A DNA stretch of 64,000 bases from Pseudomonas sp. LBUM920 (GTDB taxonomy: Bacteria; Pseudomonadota; Gammaproteobacteria; Pseudomonadales; Pseudomonadaceae). Each line of letters starts with the position of its first letter. The first letter of the stretch is position 1. The stretch lies in assembly GCF_003852315.1 (NCBI RefSeq), contig NZ_CP027762.1, forward strand, positions 4,197,501-4,261,500, read 5' to 3'. Of the stretch, positions 51,674 to 60,380 are shown piece after piece. The position numbers were made by a program, and so were the translations under genes. Under the pieces are notes generated by a model. The model did no database searches, had not been told where the DNA came from, and was given only the letters and a program-made list of their open reading frames with translations.

Positions 51674-53116
51674 TCAGTGAATGATGTCCTGGGTGCAGAT
51701 GTGCCCAAAGGTCACGTACGCCACATTGTCACCGCCCACCCCCACGCCGGGGAACTCGTCCAGCTCGATACGCCAGCCGCCGAAGTTGAAGGTGGTCTCC
51801 CAGTTGTATTTCACGCCGGTGCTGCTGTCCGGGTATTGCACGCGATAATCGCCGAAGCATTCGCCGAGCGCGGCGCTGGCCTGGGAGGTGCCGGCGCTGT
51901 TGGTGCTGGCCTTGAAGTCGGTCCAGTGGTACTCGGCGCCCACAAAGCGCTTGTCAACGCGCAGCACAGGCGTAACCCCCAACAGAGGTGCGCCCGTGGA
52001 ATCGGACCAGTTGGTGGTCCAGTTCAACGTGCGCCCGGCCTGGGTCGCCATCCAGAATATCGAAGCCGGTACCCGCACGATGTTGTCGCCCTTCACATCC
52101 GACGTGTTCAACCGTGGCGTCGAGCCAAGGCTCAAGGCGTACTGCTTGGTCGGGTCTTGTGCCACGCCCGGGTTGGCACGTACGCGCACCTTGACGGTGG
52201 TGCCCGGCGTGACGCTCGGGTAGGTCGACGTGGAGCCGGCCGGCACGGTGACCCAGTTGGCACCATCGAAACGCTCGAAGAGCCACTGGTTGCGGCTGCC
52301 ATTTTCATCACCCGCCAGGTACATGCTCACGCTTTGGCCGCGCACCGCCTTGAAGTCGAAGTAGTCAACGTCATTGGCGTTGTCGAGGTTGCCAGTCACC
52401 TTGTTCATCGAGTCCGGCAGCGCAAAGGCACTTTCCGGTGTGTCGTTGGGCTCAAAAGCGTCGATGTTGGTGTCCACCGCCACACCAAAACTGAACTGCG
52501 CGTTGGTTGCGGTCTTGGCCACCATGAACCAGTAGTAATCACCCGCCGGCAGGATGCCGCCCAGGTATTCATCGGCGTTGCCTGGGTTATCGGACGTATC
52601 GATCAATTGCGGGTTGCCCTGGCCGTCATCGCGGAACAGGCTCAGCGACATATCGGCGCCGGCGCTCTGGTTGATCAACTGCACCAATACACGGGCGTTG
52701 TGCGGCAGGTTGAAGTGGTAGGGAAACTCCTGGCCCGTTTGCACCTGGTCGATGGTGTAGAGGGTGTTGATATCCAGGGTCGGAAACAGCGGCTCAAAGG
52801 CGGCGACGGCAGCACTTTTCAGGTTGGACTGGCTCGGCTTTTTCAGCTCGCCGATGGCAGTGTTGAACGGTGCGGATCTGGCCGCCTTGCCAGCGGGTTT
52901 TACCTTGCCGTTTTTAGCATCCAGCAGCTTTTGCAGCAGATCGTCCGGGATCGGCACAGGCGTCAGCGTGCCACCCGGTTTCAGCGCATCGATCACGCCT
53001 TGGTTGACCGTACCGGGGGTGAGTACCGGAAGGGTTGGCTCGGCCAGGGCAGAGGCCGAAATAAAGCAGGAGGCCATCATGGCCGCGCCCAGCATAAGGG
53101 CTTTTGTCGGTTTCAT
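51674..53116 (-). CDS. Secreted protein of unknown function with PPC-like domains
   Basis: A 480-residue exported protein with a signal peptide ending SALAEP near residue 26. A Pro/Lys-rich segment (40-100) is followed by a region like bacterial pre-peptidase C-terminal domains (FPYHFNLPHNARVLVQLINQ near 130, ILPAGDYYWFMVAKTATNAQ near 185, then AFEPNDTPESAF near 218 and NANDVDYFDFKAVRGQSVSM near 245). The C-terminal 140 residues are Trp- and Thr-rich and end HICTQDIIH; two cysteines there may pair. No protease catalytic domain is visible. A strong LexA-like site lies 80 bases upstream of its start. Single-gene unit with its own terminator. Confidence 0.6.
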   Translation of the reverse strand: MKPTKALMLGAAMMASCFISASALAEPTLPVLTPGTVNQGVIDALKPGGTLTPVPIPDDLLQKLLDAKNGKVKPAGKAARSAPFNTAIGELKKPSQSNLKSAAVAAFEPLFPTLDINTLYTIDQVQTGQEFPYHFNLPHNARVLVQLINQSAGADMSLSLFRDDGQGNPQLIDTSDNPGNADEYLGGILPAGDYYWFMVAKTATNAQFSFGVAVDTNIDAFEPNDTPESAFALPDSMNKVTGNLDNANDVDYFDFKAVRGQSVSMYLAGDENGSRNQWLFERFDGANWVTVPAGSTSTYPSVTPGTTVKVRVRANPGVAQDPTKQYALSLGSTPRLNTSDVKGDNIVRVPASIFWMATQAGRTLNWTTNWSDSTGAPLLGVTPVLRVDKRFVGAEYHWTDFKASTNSAGTSQASAALGECFGDYRVQYPDSSTGVKYNWETTFNFGGWRIELDEFPGVGVGGDNVAYVTFGHICTQDIIH

Positions 53117-53150
53117 TTTTTATCCATCCATAGTTAAAAAATTGAAGCTC

Positions 53151-53176
53151 AGGTGATCGGTGACATCCGGTCACCT
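53151..53176. other. Stem-loop in the leader of the secreted-protein gene
   Basis: AGGTGA at 53151-53156 pairs with TCACCT at 53171-53176, with an inner CGG/CCG pair and a TGACAT loop. It lies between the SOS-like box and the ATG, so it would be in the mRNA leader. Confidence 0.5.
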
Positions 53177-53195
53177 GGGATGGAATGTAGAACAA

Positions 53196-53215
53196 GGCTG
53201 TATGCATGTACAGTA
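53196..53215 (-). promoter_or_regulatory. LexA (SOS)-like box upstream of the secreted-protein gene
   Basis: GGCTGTATGCATGTACAGTA contains CTGTAT...TACAG, that is CTG-N10-CAG with the AT-alternating core, 16 of 20 matches to the E. coli consensus TACTGTATATATATACAGTA. The only gene reading away from it is the minus-strand secreted-protein gene, 80 bases on; the plus-strand side faces the 3' end of a convergent gene. Confidence 0.65.
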
Positions 53216-53372
53216 TTTTTGCCGATTTTTTCACGCGCCCGTTTCAACTGAAAACCACCGACGCCTTCAGCCTATAGGCGCGCCGATACGGCCCGGACAC
53301 ACGTCCAGGTGCGCGCACTCACATTGGGAAGTTGCCTACCGGGCAGAGAAAAAGCGCCTGCACAGAGGCGCG

Positions 53373-54437
53373 TTAATACCCGGTCATTTCCAGGTACCCC
53401 ACCCCACCCTCAAACTGCACCGGCCCTTCCCAGTACGGAATGCTCAGGTTCATCCAGGCCTTCGGATTGACGGCCTGGGGGGTGATATCCAGGTGCTTGC
53501 CGGGAATTTTCAGTGACCAGCGCGTCGGGATTTGGCGCCCGTCGATCGCGGTAGTGGTCAGTGGCGTGAGCTGGATATCGGCGTTGTGCAGCGTCTCGGT
53601 GCGGCCCTGTTGATCAATCCAGGTGCCGGTGAGATAGCCCGCGCCGTCTGTTTGTCGAACGCGAAACAGCATCAACTGCTCGCCGCGATCCAGGTGCAGG
53701 GAAAACCAGTCCCAGCCGGTCTGACTGGCCGCCAGCGGTTGGCTGCTCCATTCACGGTCGAGCCACGCCGGGCCGCTGACCTGATAGGGGGTGCCGTCGA
53801 TGCTGACAGTGCCGGTCGCGGTGAAAAACGGCTGGCTGTAGTAGTAGGACGCCTGGCCCTGATCGGATTTGCGGCTGTAGCCGTTGTCACCTTGCAACAC
53901 CAGCGGGCGGCTGGAGGTCAGGTGCAGGTCGTAGGCAAATTGCGCGCCGCCGGCCTTGAGTTGCATCTGCGCCAGAGGGCTTGCGGCGCCGGGGCGGGTT
54001 GCGAAATTCCAGTCGTCGATCCAGGCGTTGAACGGCACCGCCTGGGCGCCGGCCTGGCCGATCCCGCCACGCGCGTAGCGTTCGGCAGCGTAGTGGTGAG
54101 TGGCGGAGGTGACGGCGGCGTGGCCGAGCCAGATCGTGGAGTCATGCCAGCCGGGTTGCGCCGGCCCCGCCTTCAACGCGTTGCGAAACAGCGTCCATTG
54201 CACGCCGAACACATTCCCCTGGGCGTCCTTGAGATTGGCGGTGACATACCACCATTCAATGCGAAAACCGTCATGGGGGCCGTGGTCCTCGGGAAAACTG
54301 AAGACCTTGCCGGGCACCACCTGAGCAAAGTCCGCCGCATCGCTGCCCAGGCCTGCGAAGCTTTCCGGCGGCGCGGGGGCTTTGTCGCACGCGGCCAGCA
54401 ACAGCAAGGCGGCCCACAACCAGGCTTTAATCTTCAT
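53373..54437 (-). CDS. AttH/lipocalin-like lipoprotein linked to an ABC exporter
   Basis: A 354-residue protein from ATG 54437. A lipobox LLLLAAC near 11-17 predicts a lipid-anchored protein. The body matches the AttH or CrtC-like (hydroxyneurosporene synthase) family: GFRIEWWYVTANLKDAQG near 58, FGVQWTLFRNA near 77, YYYSQPFFTATGTV near 195 and GPAWLDREWSSQPLA near 221. Its ATG sits within the end of the permease gene (11-base overlap). In Agrobacterium att clusters the same trio of ATPase, permease and AttH occurs; the exported or modified substrate is unknown. Confidence 0.82.
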   Translation of the reverse strand: MKIKAWLWAALLLLAACDKAPAPPESFAGLGSDAADFAQVVPGKVFSFPEDHGPHDGFRIEWWYVTANLKDAQGNVFGVQWTLFRNALKAGPAQPGWHDSTIWLGHAAVTSATHHYAAERYARGGIGQAGAQAVPFNAWIDDWNFATRPGAASPLAQMQLKAGGAQFAYDLHLTSSRPLVLQGDNGYSRKSDQGQASYYYSQPFFTATGTVSIDGTPYQVSGPAWLDREWSSQPLAASQTGWDWFSLHLDRGEQLMLFRVRQTDGAGYLTGTWIDQQGRTETLHNADIQLTPLTTTAIDGRQIPTRWSLKIPGKHLDITPQAVNPKAWMNLSIPYWEGPVQFEGGVGYLEMTGY

Positions 54438-56889
54438 TGGCAAACGTCCTCAGCAAATCCGTCGGGCGACTGCGGTACAACTGCCACAACGGCCAGGCCG
54501 AGGCCAACAAGGTGGCCAGCAGCGCCAACCCCAACAACTGAGCGAGCTGCCAAGGGAACACCTGCAATGGCAGGCGCCAGCCGAATGCCTGCACGTTGAT
54601 CACCGCGTCCAGGCACCACGCCAGCAGCAGGCCCAGCGGCAACGCCAGCACCAGGGTCAACACCGCCAACAGCCAGGTCTGGCCCAGGTTGAGCAACATC
54701 AATTGCCGACGCGTCACGCCCAGCGCCCACAGGGGCGCGAGTTGGCCCAGTCGACTCTGGCTCTGGGTCAGCAGGCTGATAAACAGCGCCACGCCGGCCA
54801 CGCCGAGGGTCAGGCTGTTCAAGGCGGCGGTGGCGGCGAAAGTGCGCTCAAACACCTGGCTCGACCAGCCTTTGAGTTGCTGCTGATCGACAATGCGGCT
54901 GTCATCCAGGGCGAACGTGCGCTGCACCTCGCGCACCAGCGGTGGCACATCTTGCGGCTGCACCCGCAGGTTGAAGCGGGCCGGTGTCAGCGTTGGCCAA
55001 TGCGCCAGCAGGTGGTACGAATTGACCAGCAGATGGCCTTTGGGGTTGCCGTAGTCGGCGTAAATTCCCACCACCTTGGGCGACCAGAGACCCTCAGGCG
55101 TGGGGATCGCGATGGCATCGCCCAACTGCACCTTCAAGCGCCTCGCCAATTGTTCGCTGAGCATGACGGTGTCGCCTTGCAGCAACTGGTCCCAAGGTGT
55201 GCTTGCCGCCTCCAGCAACGGCCAGTGCTGGCGGTAGGTCGGGTCGTCGACCACGCCGAACACATCCGCCGGCCAGCCCTGCAGTTGCACGGCAACCTGC
55301 CAGGTCGGTAGCACCGCCTGCACCAAGGGTTGCTGCGCCAACCACGTCGCGAGTTGCTCGGCCTGTGCCGGGTTTTGCGGGTTGAGGTACAGCTCCGCCG
55401 TGAGGCGTTGCTCCAACCAGTTATTGAAGGTCTGGCGAAAGCCCGAGGTCATGGAGCCCGCGCCGATATTCGCCGCCAGGGCCAGCAGCAAAGCCATCAA
55501 CGCCAGGCTCAAGGCGGGCAACTGCTGGCGGCAGTCGGCAAGAAACCACTGGCCGAGCACGGAGCGGCTACGCCCGAGCACTGCCGTCAGCAGGCCGTTG
55601 AGCACCACCGGCAAGCCGAGCGCCGCGCCCAGCAGCAAGGCGGCCATCAACACAAAACCGGCCGCCAGGCTGTCGCCCAACCCTAGCGCCAGCAGCGCGA
55701 TGACCAGCGCGGTAGCCGCCACCCAACCCTGGCGTCGCAACCAGCGCGCGTGCGCGTCATGCCAGGCCTGGGCATTGGCCAGTGCCAGCAGCGGCAAGCG
55801 CGCCGCTCGCCACAGGCTGCTGCCGCCGGCCAGCAGCGCGCCCACGAGACTCAGGCCCAACCCGGCCATCCACCACCACGGGCTGAGGCTCAACTGGCCC
55901 GGCACCTCGGCGCCGTACAGCCCACGTAAACTTGCGGCGACATCCGGCAGCAGCAGGCTCGCCAACAGATACCCGCTGGCGACACCGAGCACACCGCCGA
56001 GCAACGACAACACGCCGAGTTCGACGCCCAGGCTGAGGATCAGCATGCGCGCGCTGACCCCGCAGGCGCGCAAGGTACGCAATAATCCGCGCCGTTGTTC
56101 CAGCGCCAGGCCGATCGCGGCGTGGACAATAAACAGCCCCACCACAAAGGATAAAAAGCCCAAGGCGTCGAGGTTCAAGTGAAAGCTTTCGGTGAGGCGC
56201 GCGAGGTTGTTGTCTTCACCCTGCTTGAGTTGCAGCGCAGCCGGTGGCGTGGGATGACCGGCGGCAAAGGCCTTGTCCAGCAGCAGGCGCGACAGTTGCC
56301 CCGGCATGCCCAGCAGCGGTTGGGCAAAGCCGATATCGGTCAGCAACAGGCCCGGAGCCATGTCCTGCTGAACCTGCAACGGTGGCAAGGCTTGCCCGCT
56401 CGCGGTCAGCGGTTGCTCGCCTTCATGCAACCCCAGGGCCGACAAGGTGTGCGGTGCGATCCAGGTACGCCCCGGCGGGTTGAAAAACGCGATCATCTGC
56501 GCCTGGCTCAACCGCTGCCCCGCCACTGCCCCGCCGCCGGGCAACGACAGCGGGTCAATGCCCATCAATTGCAGGCGCAGGTCCTCATGCCCCTTGAGCT
56601 GCAAGCGCCCCTGCACCACCGGCGATACCGGCCACCCGGCACGGCGCAGCTCGGCAAACAGCGCCTGGGGGAAGCTGGCAGCGTCCGGCGCGCTGAGGCT
56701 GGCTTGCGGCTCACCGCCGATCAATTGACTGGCGCGTGCATAACTGTCCCGCGCCTGGCTGTTCAGCGCCTGCACGCCGGTCAACAGTGCGGTGGCCAGC
56801 CACAGGCCGGTCAACACGCTGAAAAACTGCACCGGGTGACGCCGCCAATGGCTGAGCAGTGCGCGCAACGTCCAATAAAAAACGCTCAT
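54427..56889 (-). CDS. ABC exporter permease, FtsX/LolE-like with two FtsX domains
   Basis: An 820-residue permease from ATG 56889 (MSVFYWT). One helix near 20-40 is followed by a large periplasmic domain, then a cluster of helices (about 245-460) and a second periplasmic domain and helix group (about 665-800). FtsX-type repeats are at 245-365 (LGFLSFVVGLFIVHAAIGLA, QRRGLLRTLRACGVSARMLI) and at 690-810. The one-base gap after the ATPase gene and overlap with the AttH-like gene make a single operon. It resembles permeases that move lipids or lipoproteins rather than small drugs. Confidence 0.85.
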   Translation of the reverse strand: MSVFYWTLRALLSHWRRHPVQFFSVLTGLWLATALLTGVQALNSQARDSYARASQLIGGEPQASLSAPDAASFPQALFAELRRAGWPVSPVVQGRLQLKGHEDLRLQLMGIDPLSLPGGGAVAGQRLSQAQMIAFFNPPGRTWIAPHTLSALGLHEGEQPLTASGQALPPLQVQQDMAPGLLLTDIGFAQPLLGMPGQLSRLLLDKAFAAGHPTPPAALQLKQGEDNNLARLTESFHLNLDALGFLSFVVGLFIVHAAIGLALEQRRGLLRTLRACGVSARMLILSLGVELGVLSLLGGVLGVASGYLLASLLLPDVAASLRGLYGAEVPGQLSLSPWWWMAGLGLSLVGALLAGGSSLWRAARLPLLALANAQAWHDAHARWLRRQGWVAATALVIALLALGLGDSLAAGFVLMAALLLGAALGLPVVLNGLLTAVLGRSRSVLGQWFLADCRQQLPALSLALMALLLALAANIGAGSMTSGFRQTFNNWLEQRLTAELYLNPQNPAQAEQLATWLAQQPLVQAVLPTWQVAVQLQGWPADVFGVVDDPTYRQHWPLLEAASTPWDQLLQGDTVMLSEQLARRLKVQLGDAIAIPTPEGLWSPKVVGIYADYGNPKGHLLVNSYHLLAHWPTLTPARFNLRVQPQDVPPLVREVQRTFALDDSRIVDQQQLKGWSSQVFERTFAATAALNSLTLGVAGVALFISLLTQSQSRLGQLAPLWALGVTRRQLMLLNLGQTWLLAVLTLVLALPLGLLLAWCLDAVINVQAFGWRLPLQVFPWQLAQLLGLALLATLLASAWPLWQLYRSRPTDLLRTFANED

Positions 56890-56890
56890 C

Positions 56891-57559
56891 TCAACGCGCG
56901 TCCGCGGGCACGACACGGCCGCGATGCAAGACCACTTGCCGGTCCAGGCGCGCTGCGATGCGCGGGCTGTGGGTGACCATCAACAGGCTGGTCGCGCTGT
57001 CACGCAGCAGGTCCAACAGCAATTGCAACACGTCATCGCTGGTGGCTTCGTCCAGATTGCCGGTCGGCTCATCGGCCAGCAGCAAGCCGGGGCGCGAGGC
57101 CAGGGCGCGCCCCACCGCCACCCGTTGCTGCTGGCCGCCGGACAGTTGCTCGGGATAGCGCTTGAGCAAGTCACCCAGCCCCAGGCGCTCCACCAATTGT
57201 GCCTGCCACTGCGGATCGAAGCGCCCTGCCAGCCGCGCCTGGAACGCCAGGTTGTCCTCGACGCGCAAACTGCCGATCAGGTTGAATTGCTGGAACACCA
57301 GGCCGATTTCGGTGCGCCGCCAGTGAGCCAGCTGCGCCTCGGTCAGTTGGTCCAGGCGCTGTGCGCCGACCTGGATGCTGCCGCCGTCCACGCGGTCGAG
57401 CCCGGCCACCAGATGCAGCAGCGTACTTTTGCCGCTGCCCGACTCGCCCATCAGCGCAAGGCTGCTGCGTTCGCCCAGGTGCAAATCGACGCCCGCCAGC
57501 ACCGTCAGCGAGCCCTGCGGGGTGGCGTAGCTTTTAAGGACACCGTGCACCTGCAACAT
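56891..57559 (-). CDS. ABC exporter ATP-binding protein (LolD/MacB-type)
   Basis: A 222-residue ATPase from ATG 57559 (MLQVHGVLK). Walker A GESGSGKSTLLHLVAGLDRV is near 38, the Q-loop reads VFQQFNLIGSL near 85, signature LSGGQQQRVAVGRAL near 138 and Walker B LLLADEPTGNLDEAT near 158, followed by TSLLMVTHSPRIAARLD. It belongs to the LolD/FtsE-like class that serves FtsX-type permeases, in agreement with the next gene. Confidence 0.9.
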   Translation of the reverse strand: MLQVHGVLKSYATPQGSLTVLAGVDLHLGERSSLALMGESGSGKSTLLHLVAGLDRVDGGSIQVGAQRLDQLTEAQLAHWRRTEIGLVFQQFNLIGSLRVEDNLAFQARLAGRFDPQWQAQLVERLGLGDLLKRYPEQLSGGQQQRVAVGRALASRPGLLLADEPTGNLDEATSDDVLQLLLDLLRDSATSLLMVTHSPRIAARLDRQVVLHRGRVVPADAR

Positions 57560-57680
57560 AAAAGCGCTCACTTGAAAGACTGCAAACGAGGATAACGGCT
57601 GATTGTCGCGCCCACGCAATTTTTTCACATTGATTTCACCGCCCGCCTACCCTCGCCCCTCTAAATTGCCCACCACACGC

Positions 57681-57714
57681 CCACGGCCGGCAACTAGTTA
57701 GTTGCCGGCCGTGG
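57681..57714. other. Perfect 16-bp inverted repeat with 2-base spacer
   Basis: CCACGGCCGGCAACTA at 57681-57696, GT, then its exact complement at 57699-57714. GC-rich and near-perfectly palindromic, between divergent genes (ABC ATPase, minus; Ais-like phosphatase, plus). It is followed on the plus side by CCACTTTTAACC. It could be a terminator, an operator or a cruciform site. The rest of 57560-57830 is promoter-like sequence without a gene. Confidence 0.85.
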
Positions 57715-57731
57715 CCACTTTTAACCGCTGG

Positions 57732-57751
57732 ATGTTCAGCGAAAAGACAGC
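57732..57751 (+). promoter_or_regulatory. Upstream motif shared with arnT, copy 1
   Basis: ATGTTCAGC, five bases, then GACAGC. The same 15 fixed bases at the same spacing occur at 58538-58557 before arnT. Both are followed downstream by GCGCCT and ACTTCA. This copy is 105 bases upstream of the phosphatase ATG. Confidence 0.55.
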
Positions 57752-57836
57752 AGCCCTATGACAGCCTCTTGCTTAACTTCGGGCATCCGTCGAAGCGTTG
57801 CGCCTACTTCAATAAAAACAGTGCAGTACAGTGCCC

Positions 57837-58511
57837 ATGGTGAATGATGTGGTTGACCTTACCCTGACCAAGCCGCGTTCGCGCCGCGGCTATATCAAGT
57901 GGTTGCGAAAGTGGTGGGCGGGCCTTGCAGTCATCGCGCTGCTGCTCGCCGGCTTCCTGCTGTGGCCCTCATCACCGCGTGACCTGAGCGTGGGCAATCG
58001 CTTGCTGAGCTCGCAGGTGCTGCCCAGCTGGCGCGACGGTGACCTGATCGTGCTGGTGCGCCATGAAGAGCGCTGCGACCGCTCGACAAACCCCTGTTTC
58101 GGCGGCGCCGAGGGCCTGACAGTCGTCGGCACCCAACGCGCGCAAGAACTGGGCAAGGCCTTCCTCAAACTCGGCATGGAAGGTAGCGACGTGCTTGCCA
58201 GCCCCGCATTGCGCACGGCCCAGACCTCACACTTCATGTTCGGCAATGCCGAGCTGACCTCCGGGCAGCAGGCGATCTGCGGCGCGGCCATTGGCGAAGA
58301 ACTGCTCAGCCACAAGCAGCCCGGGCGCAACCTCGTATTTGTTACCCACAGCGGCTGTATTGCCGACTTCGAAAAGACCCTGGGTTTCCCCCACGCGGCC
58401 TTTCCCGAGTACGGCAGCGCCCTGTTTGTTCGGGTCAAGGCCAACGGCAAATTCGAGACCCTGGGCATCATGAACAGCCCCGGGTGGCCCGCCGTCCTGA
58501 AAAAACTCTAG
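57837..58511 (+). CDS. Histidine phosphatase, Ais/PmrG-like
   Basis: A 224-residue protein from ATG 57837 (MVNDVVD; GTG 57831 also possible). It has one N-terminal membrane anchor (WAGLAVIALLLAGFLLWPSS). The catalytic motif is LVRHEERCDRSTNPCFGG near 77, matching the LFRHAERCDRSTN of E. coli Ais, a periplasmic LPS heptose-phosphate phosphatase. The second His is in FVTHSGCIAD near 172. It is followed by two ArnT-like transferase genes, as E. coli ais borders the arn operon, so a role in lipid A or LPS-core charge is inferred. Confidence 0.82.
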   Translation: MVNDVVDLTLTKPRSRRGYIKWLRKWWAGLAVIALLLAGFLLWPSSPRDLSVGNRLLSSQVLPSWRDGDLIVLVRHEERCDRSTNPCFGGAEGLTVVGTQRAQELGKAFLKLGMEGSDVLASPALRTAQTSHFMFGNAELTSGQQAICGAAIGEELLSHKQPGRNLVFVTHSGCIADFEKTLGFPHAAFPEYGSALFVRVKANGKFETLGIMNSPGWPAVLKKL

Positions 58512-58537
58512 ACACTTTTTTACATATACCCACCTGT

Positions 58538-58557
58538 ATGTTCAGCAAACCGACAGC
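58538..58557 (+). promoter_or_regulatory. Upstream motif shared with the Ais-like gene, copy 2
   Basis: ATGTTCAGC, five bases, then GACAGC, same spacing as at 57732. GCGCCT at 58579 and ACTTCA at 58588 follow, as in the first copy. It lies about 160 bases upstream of the arnT ATG, so arnT likely has its own promoter under the same control as the phosphatase gene. Confidence 0.55.
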
Positions 58558-58698
58558 CCTCTTCTGGCATGTTTAACTGCGCCTGTTACTTCAGGACGTC
58601 ATGAATATTTTCAGTGGCTTAGTGAACTTTGTGACTTTTTCTTCTATTACTTACATGCCTCAGTACTCCACCGTTAAACGTCAAGGAGCGACGTTTTG

Positions 58699-60354
58699 AT
58701 GACCCGTTTAAAACCTCTGCCGGTATTGTTGCTGGCCTTCGCCGTGTTCTATCTGCTGCCTTTGGGCCTGCACGGTTTATGGATACCGGATGAAACCCGC
58801 TACGCCCAGATCAGCCAGGAAATGCTGTTGAGCGGCAACTGGGTGGCGCCTCATTTCATGGGCGTGCGCTACTTCGAAAAGCCTGCCGCTGGCTATTGGC
58901 TGATCGCCATCGGCCAGTGGGTGTTTGGCGAAAACCTCTTCGGGGTGCGCATTGCCTCGGCCTTGACCACGGGCCTGAGCGTTGTGCTCGCGTACCTTAT
59001 CGCCCGCCGCCTGTGGAACGACCCGCGCAAGAGCTTCGCCTGTGCCCTGCTCTACATGAGCTTCGGGCTGGTGGCGGGGCAAGCGGGTTACTCCAACCTC
59101 GATCCGCAATTCACCCTGTGGGTCAACCTCAGCCTGGTTGCTCTGTGGTTCGCGCTCGACAGCCGCACCTCACGTGGCCGGCTCGGCGCCTGGGCAGTGC
59201 TGGGCGTGGCCTGCGCCATGGGGTTTATGACCAAGGGCTTTCTGGCCTGGCTGTTGCCGGTGCTGATCGCCGTGCCGTACATGCTCTGGCAACGACGCCT
59301 GGGTGAATTGTTGCGCTATGGCCCGCTGGCGATCCTGGTGGCGGTGGTGCTGTGCCTGCCGTGGGTGTGGGCGATCCATCTGCAGGAACCGGACTACTGG
59401 CGCTTCTTCTTCTGGCACGAGCACATCCGCCGCTTCTCCTCCAACAATGCCCAACACGCCAGGGCCTGGTGGTTCTTCCTGCCGATCATGGTGGTGGCGT
59501 GCCTGCCATGGGCGGCGCTGTTGCCCGCGACCGTGATCAACGCCTGGAAAGACAAAGGCCAACCGGCGATTATTTTTCTGGCCTTGTGGCTGCTGCTGCC
59601 GCTGGTTTTTTTCAGCCTGAGCAACGGCAAGCTGCCGACCTACATCATGCCGTGTCTGCTGCCTCTGGCGTTGCTGATGGGGCATGCGTTGATCGACCTG
59701 ATCAACCGCGGCAAAACATGCAGCCTGCGCATTAACGGCCTGCTCAATTTCGTCATCGGCCTCGGCGCGATGGCGACCCTGATTTACCTGCAGATCGACA
59801 AGCCGTTGTACAGCAACAGCCACGCCGAGATGTACAGCCTGTCGCTGACCTTCATCGTGCTGTTGGGCTGGATCCTGGCAAATCTGCTGCAAGCCTTCCG
59901 CCCGCTGACGCTGTGGGCCATGCCTGCGCTGGCCATCGGCGTGCTGGTGGCGCTGCTGCCTGCCGGCATGCCGCAAGAGGTTACCGATACCGAAATGCCC
60001 GACCAGTTCGTGCTTGAGCATCTGGATGAACTGCAACAAACCCATGCTTTGATCAGCAATGAACTGGGTTCGGCCTCGGCGTTGTCCTGGCGCTTGCGCC
60101 GCCCTGACGTGGCGTTCTACGACACCGAGGGCGAGCTGCGCTATGGCCTCAAATACGCAGATTCGGTGCACCGCAAAGTCAGCTTTGAAAATGTTCAGCC
60201 CTGGCTGAGCGAAGCCCGCCAACAAGGCTCGGTCGGCGTATTGATGCGCGTCAGAAGCACCAGTGAACATCGCGAAGAAGGGCAACTGCCACCCGGAGGC
60301 CAGCGCTACCGCAAGGGCGCCATGCTGCTGATCATTTATCCCAAACTTCCTTGA
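58699..60354 (+). CDS. arnT: ArnT-like lipid A glycosyltransferase
   Basis: A polytopic GT-83 (GT-C fold) transferase, 551 residues from ATG 58699, with AAGGAG 10 bases ahead. Near the N-terminus GLWIPDETRYAQISQEMLLS and NWVAPHFMGVRYFEKPAAGY match ArnT, which moves 4-amino-4-deoxy-L-arabinose from undecaprenyl phosphate to lipid A; the D-E-T-R-Y-A loop carries the catalytic aspartate. About twelve helices follow, then a periplasmic domain. None of arnB, C, A, D, E or F is nearby, so donor synthesis must be encoded elsewhere or the sugar differs. Confidence 0.85.
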   Translation: MTRLKPLPVLLLAFAVFYLLPLGLHGLWIPDETRYAQISQEMLLSGNWVAPHFMGVRYFEKPAAGYWLIAIGQWVFGENLFGVRIASALTTGLSVVLAYLIARRLWNDPRKSFACALLYMSFGLVAGQAGYSNLDPQFTLWVNLSLVALWFALDSRTSRGRLGAWAVLGVACAMGFMTKGFLAWLLPVLIAVPYMLWQRRLGELLRYGPLAILVAVVLCLPWVWAIHLQEPDYWRFFFWHEHIRRFSSNNAQHARAWWFFLPIMVVACLPWAALLPATVINAWKDKGQPAIIFLALWLLLPLVFFSLSNGKLPTYIMPCLLPLALLMGHALIDLINRGKTCSLRINGLLNFVIGLGAMATLIYLQIDKPLYSNSHAEMYSLSLTFIVLLGWILANLLQAFRPLTLWAMPALAIGVLVALLPAGMPQEVTDTEMPDQFVLEHLDELQQTHALISNELGSASALSWRLRRPDVAFYDTEGELRYGLKYADSVHRKVSFENVQPWLSEARQQGSVGVLMRVRSTSEHREEGQLPPGGQRYRKGAMLLIIYPKLP

Positions 60355-60380
60355 CGTCATGCCCACCGTGAGAGCCGCCG

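Noticed and set aside
51677..53137. A 486-codon plus-strand frame opposite the secreted-protein gene
   Set aside because: The minus-strand product has a signal peptide, conserved-looking domains, an upstream regulatory site and a terminator on its side; the plus-strand frame has none of these.
57746..57770. PhoB box upstream of the Ais-like gene
   Set aside because: On the minus strand CTGTCAT is present, but the second repeat is CTGCTGT, a poor match, and the copy before arnT lacks the pair altogether.
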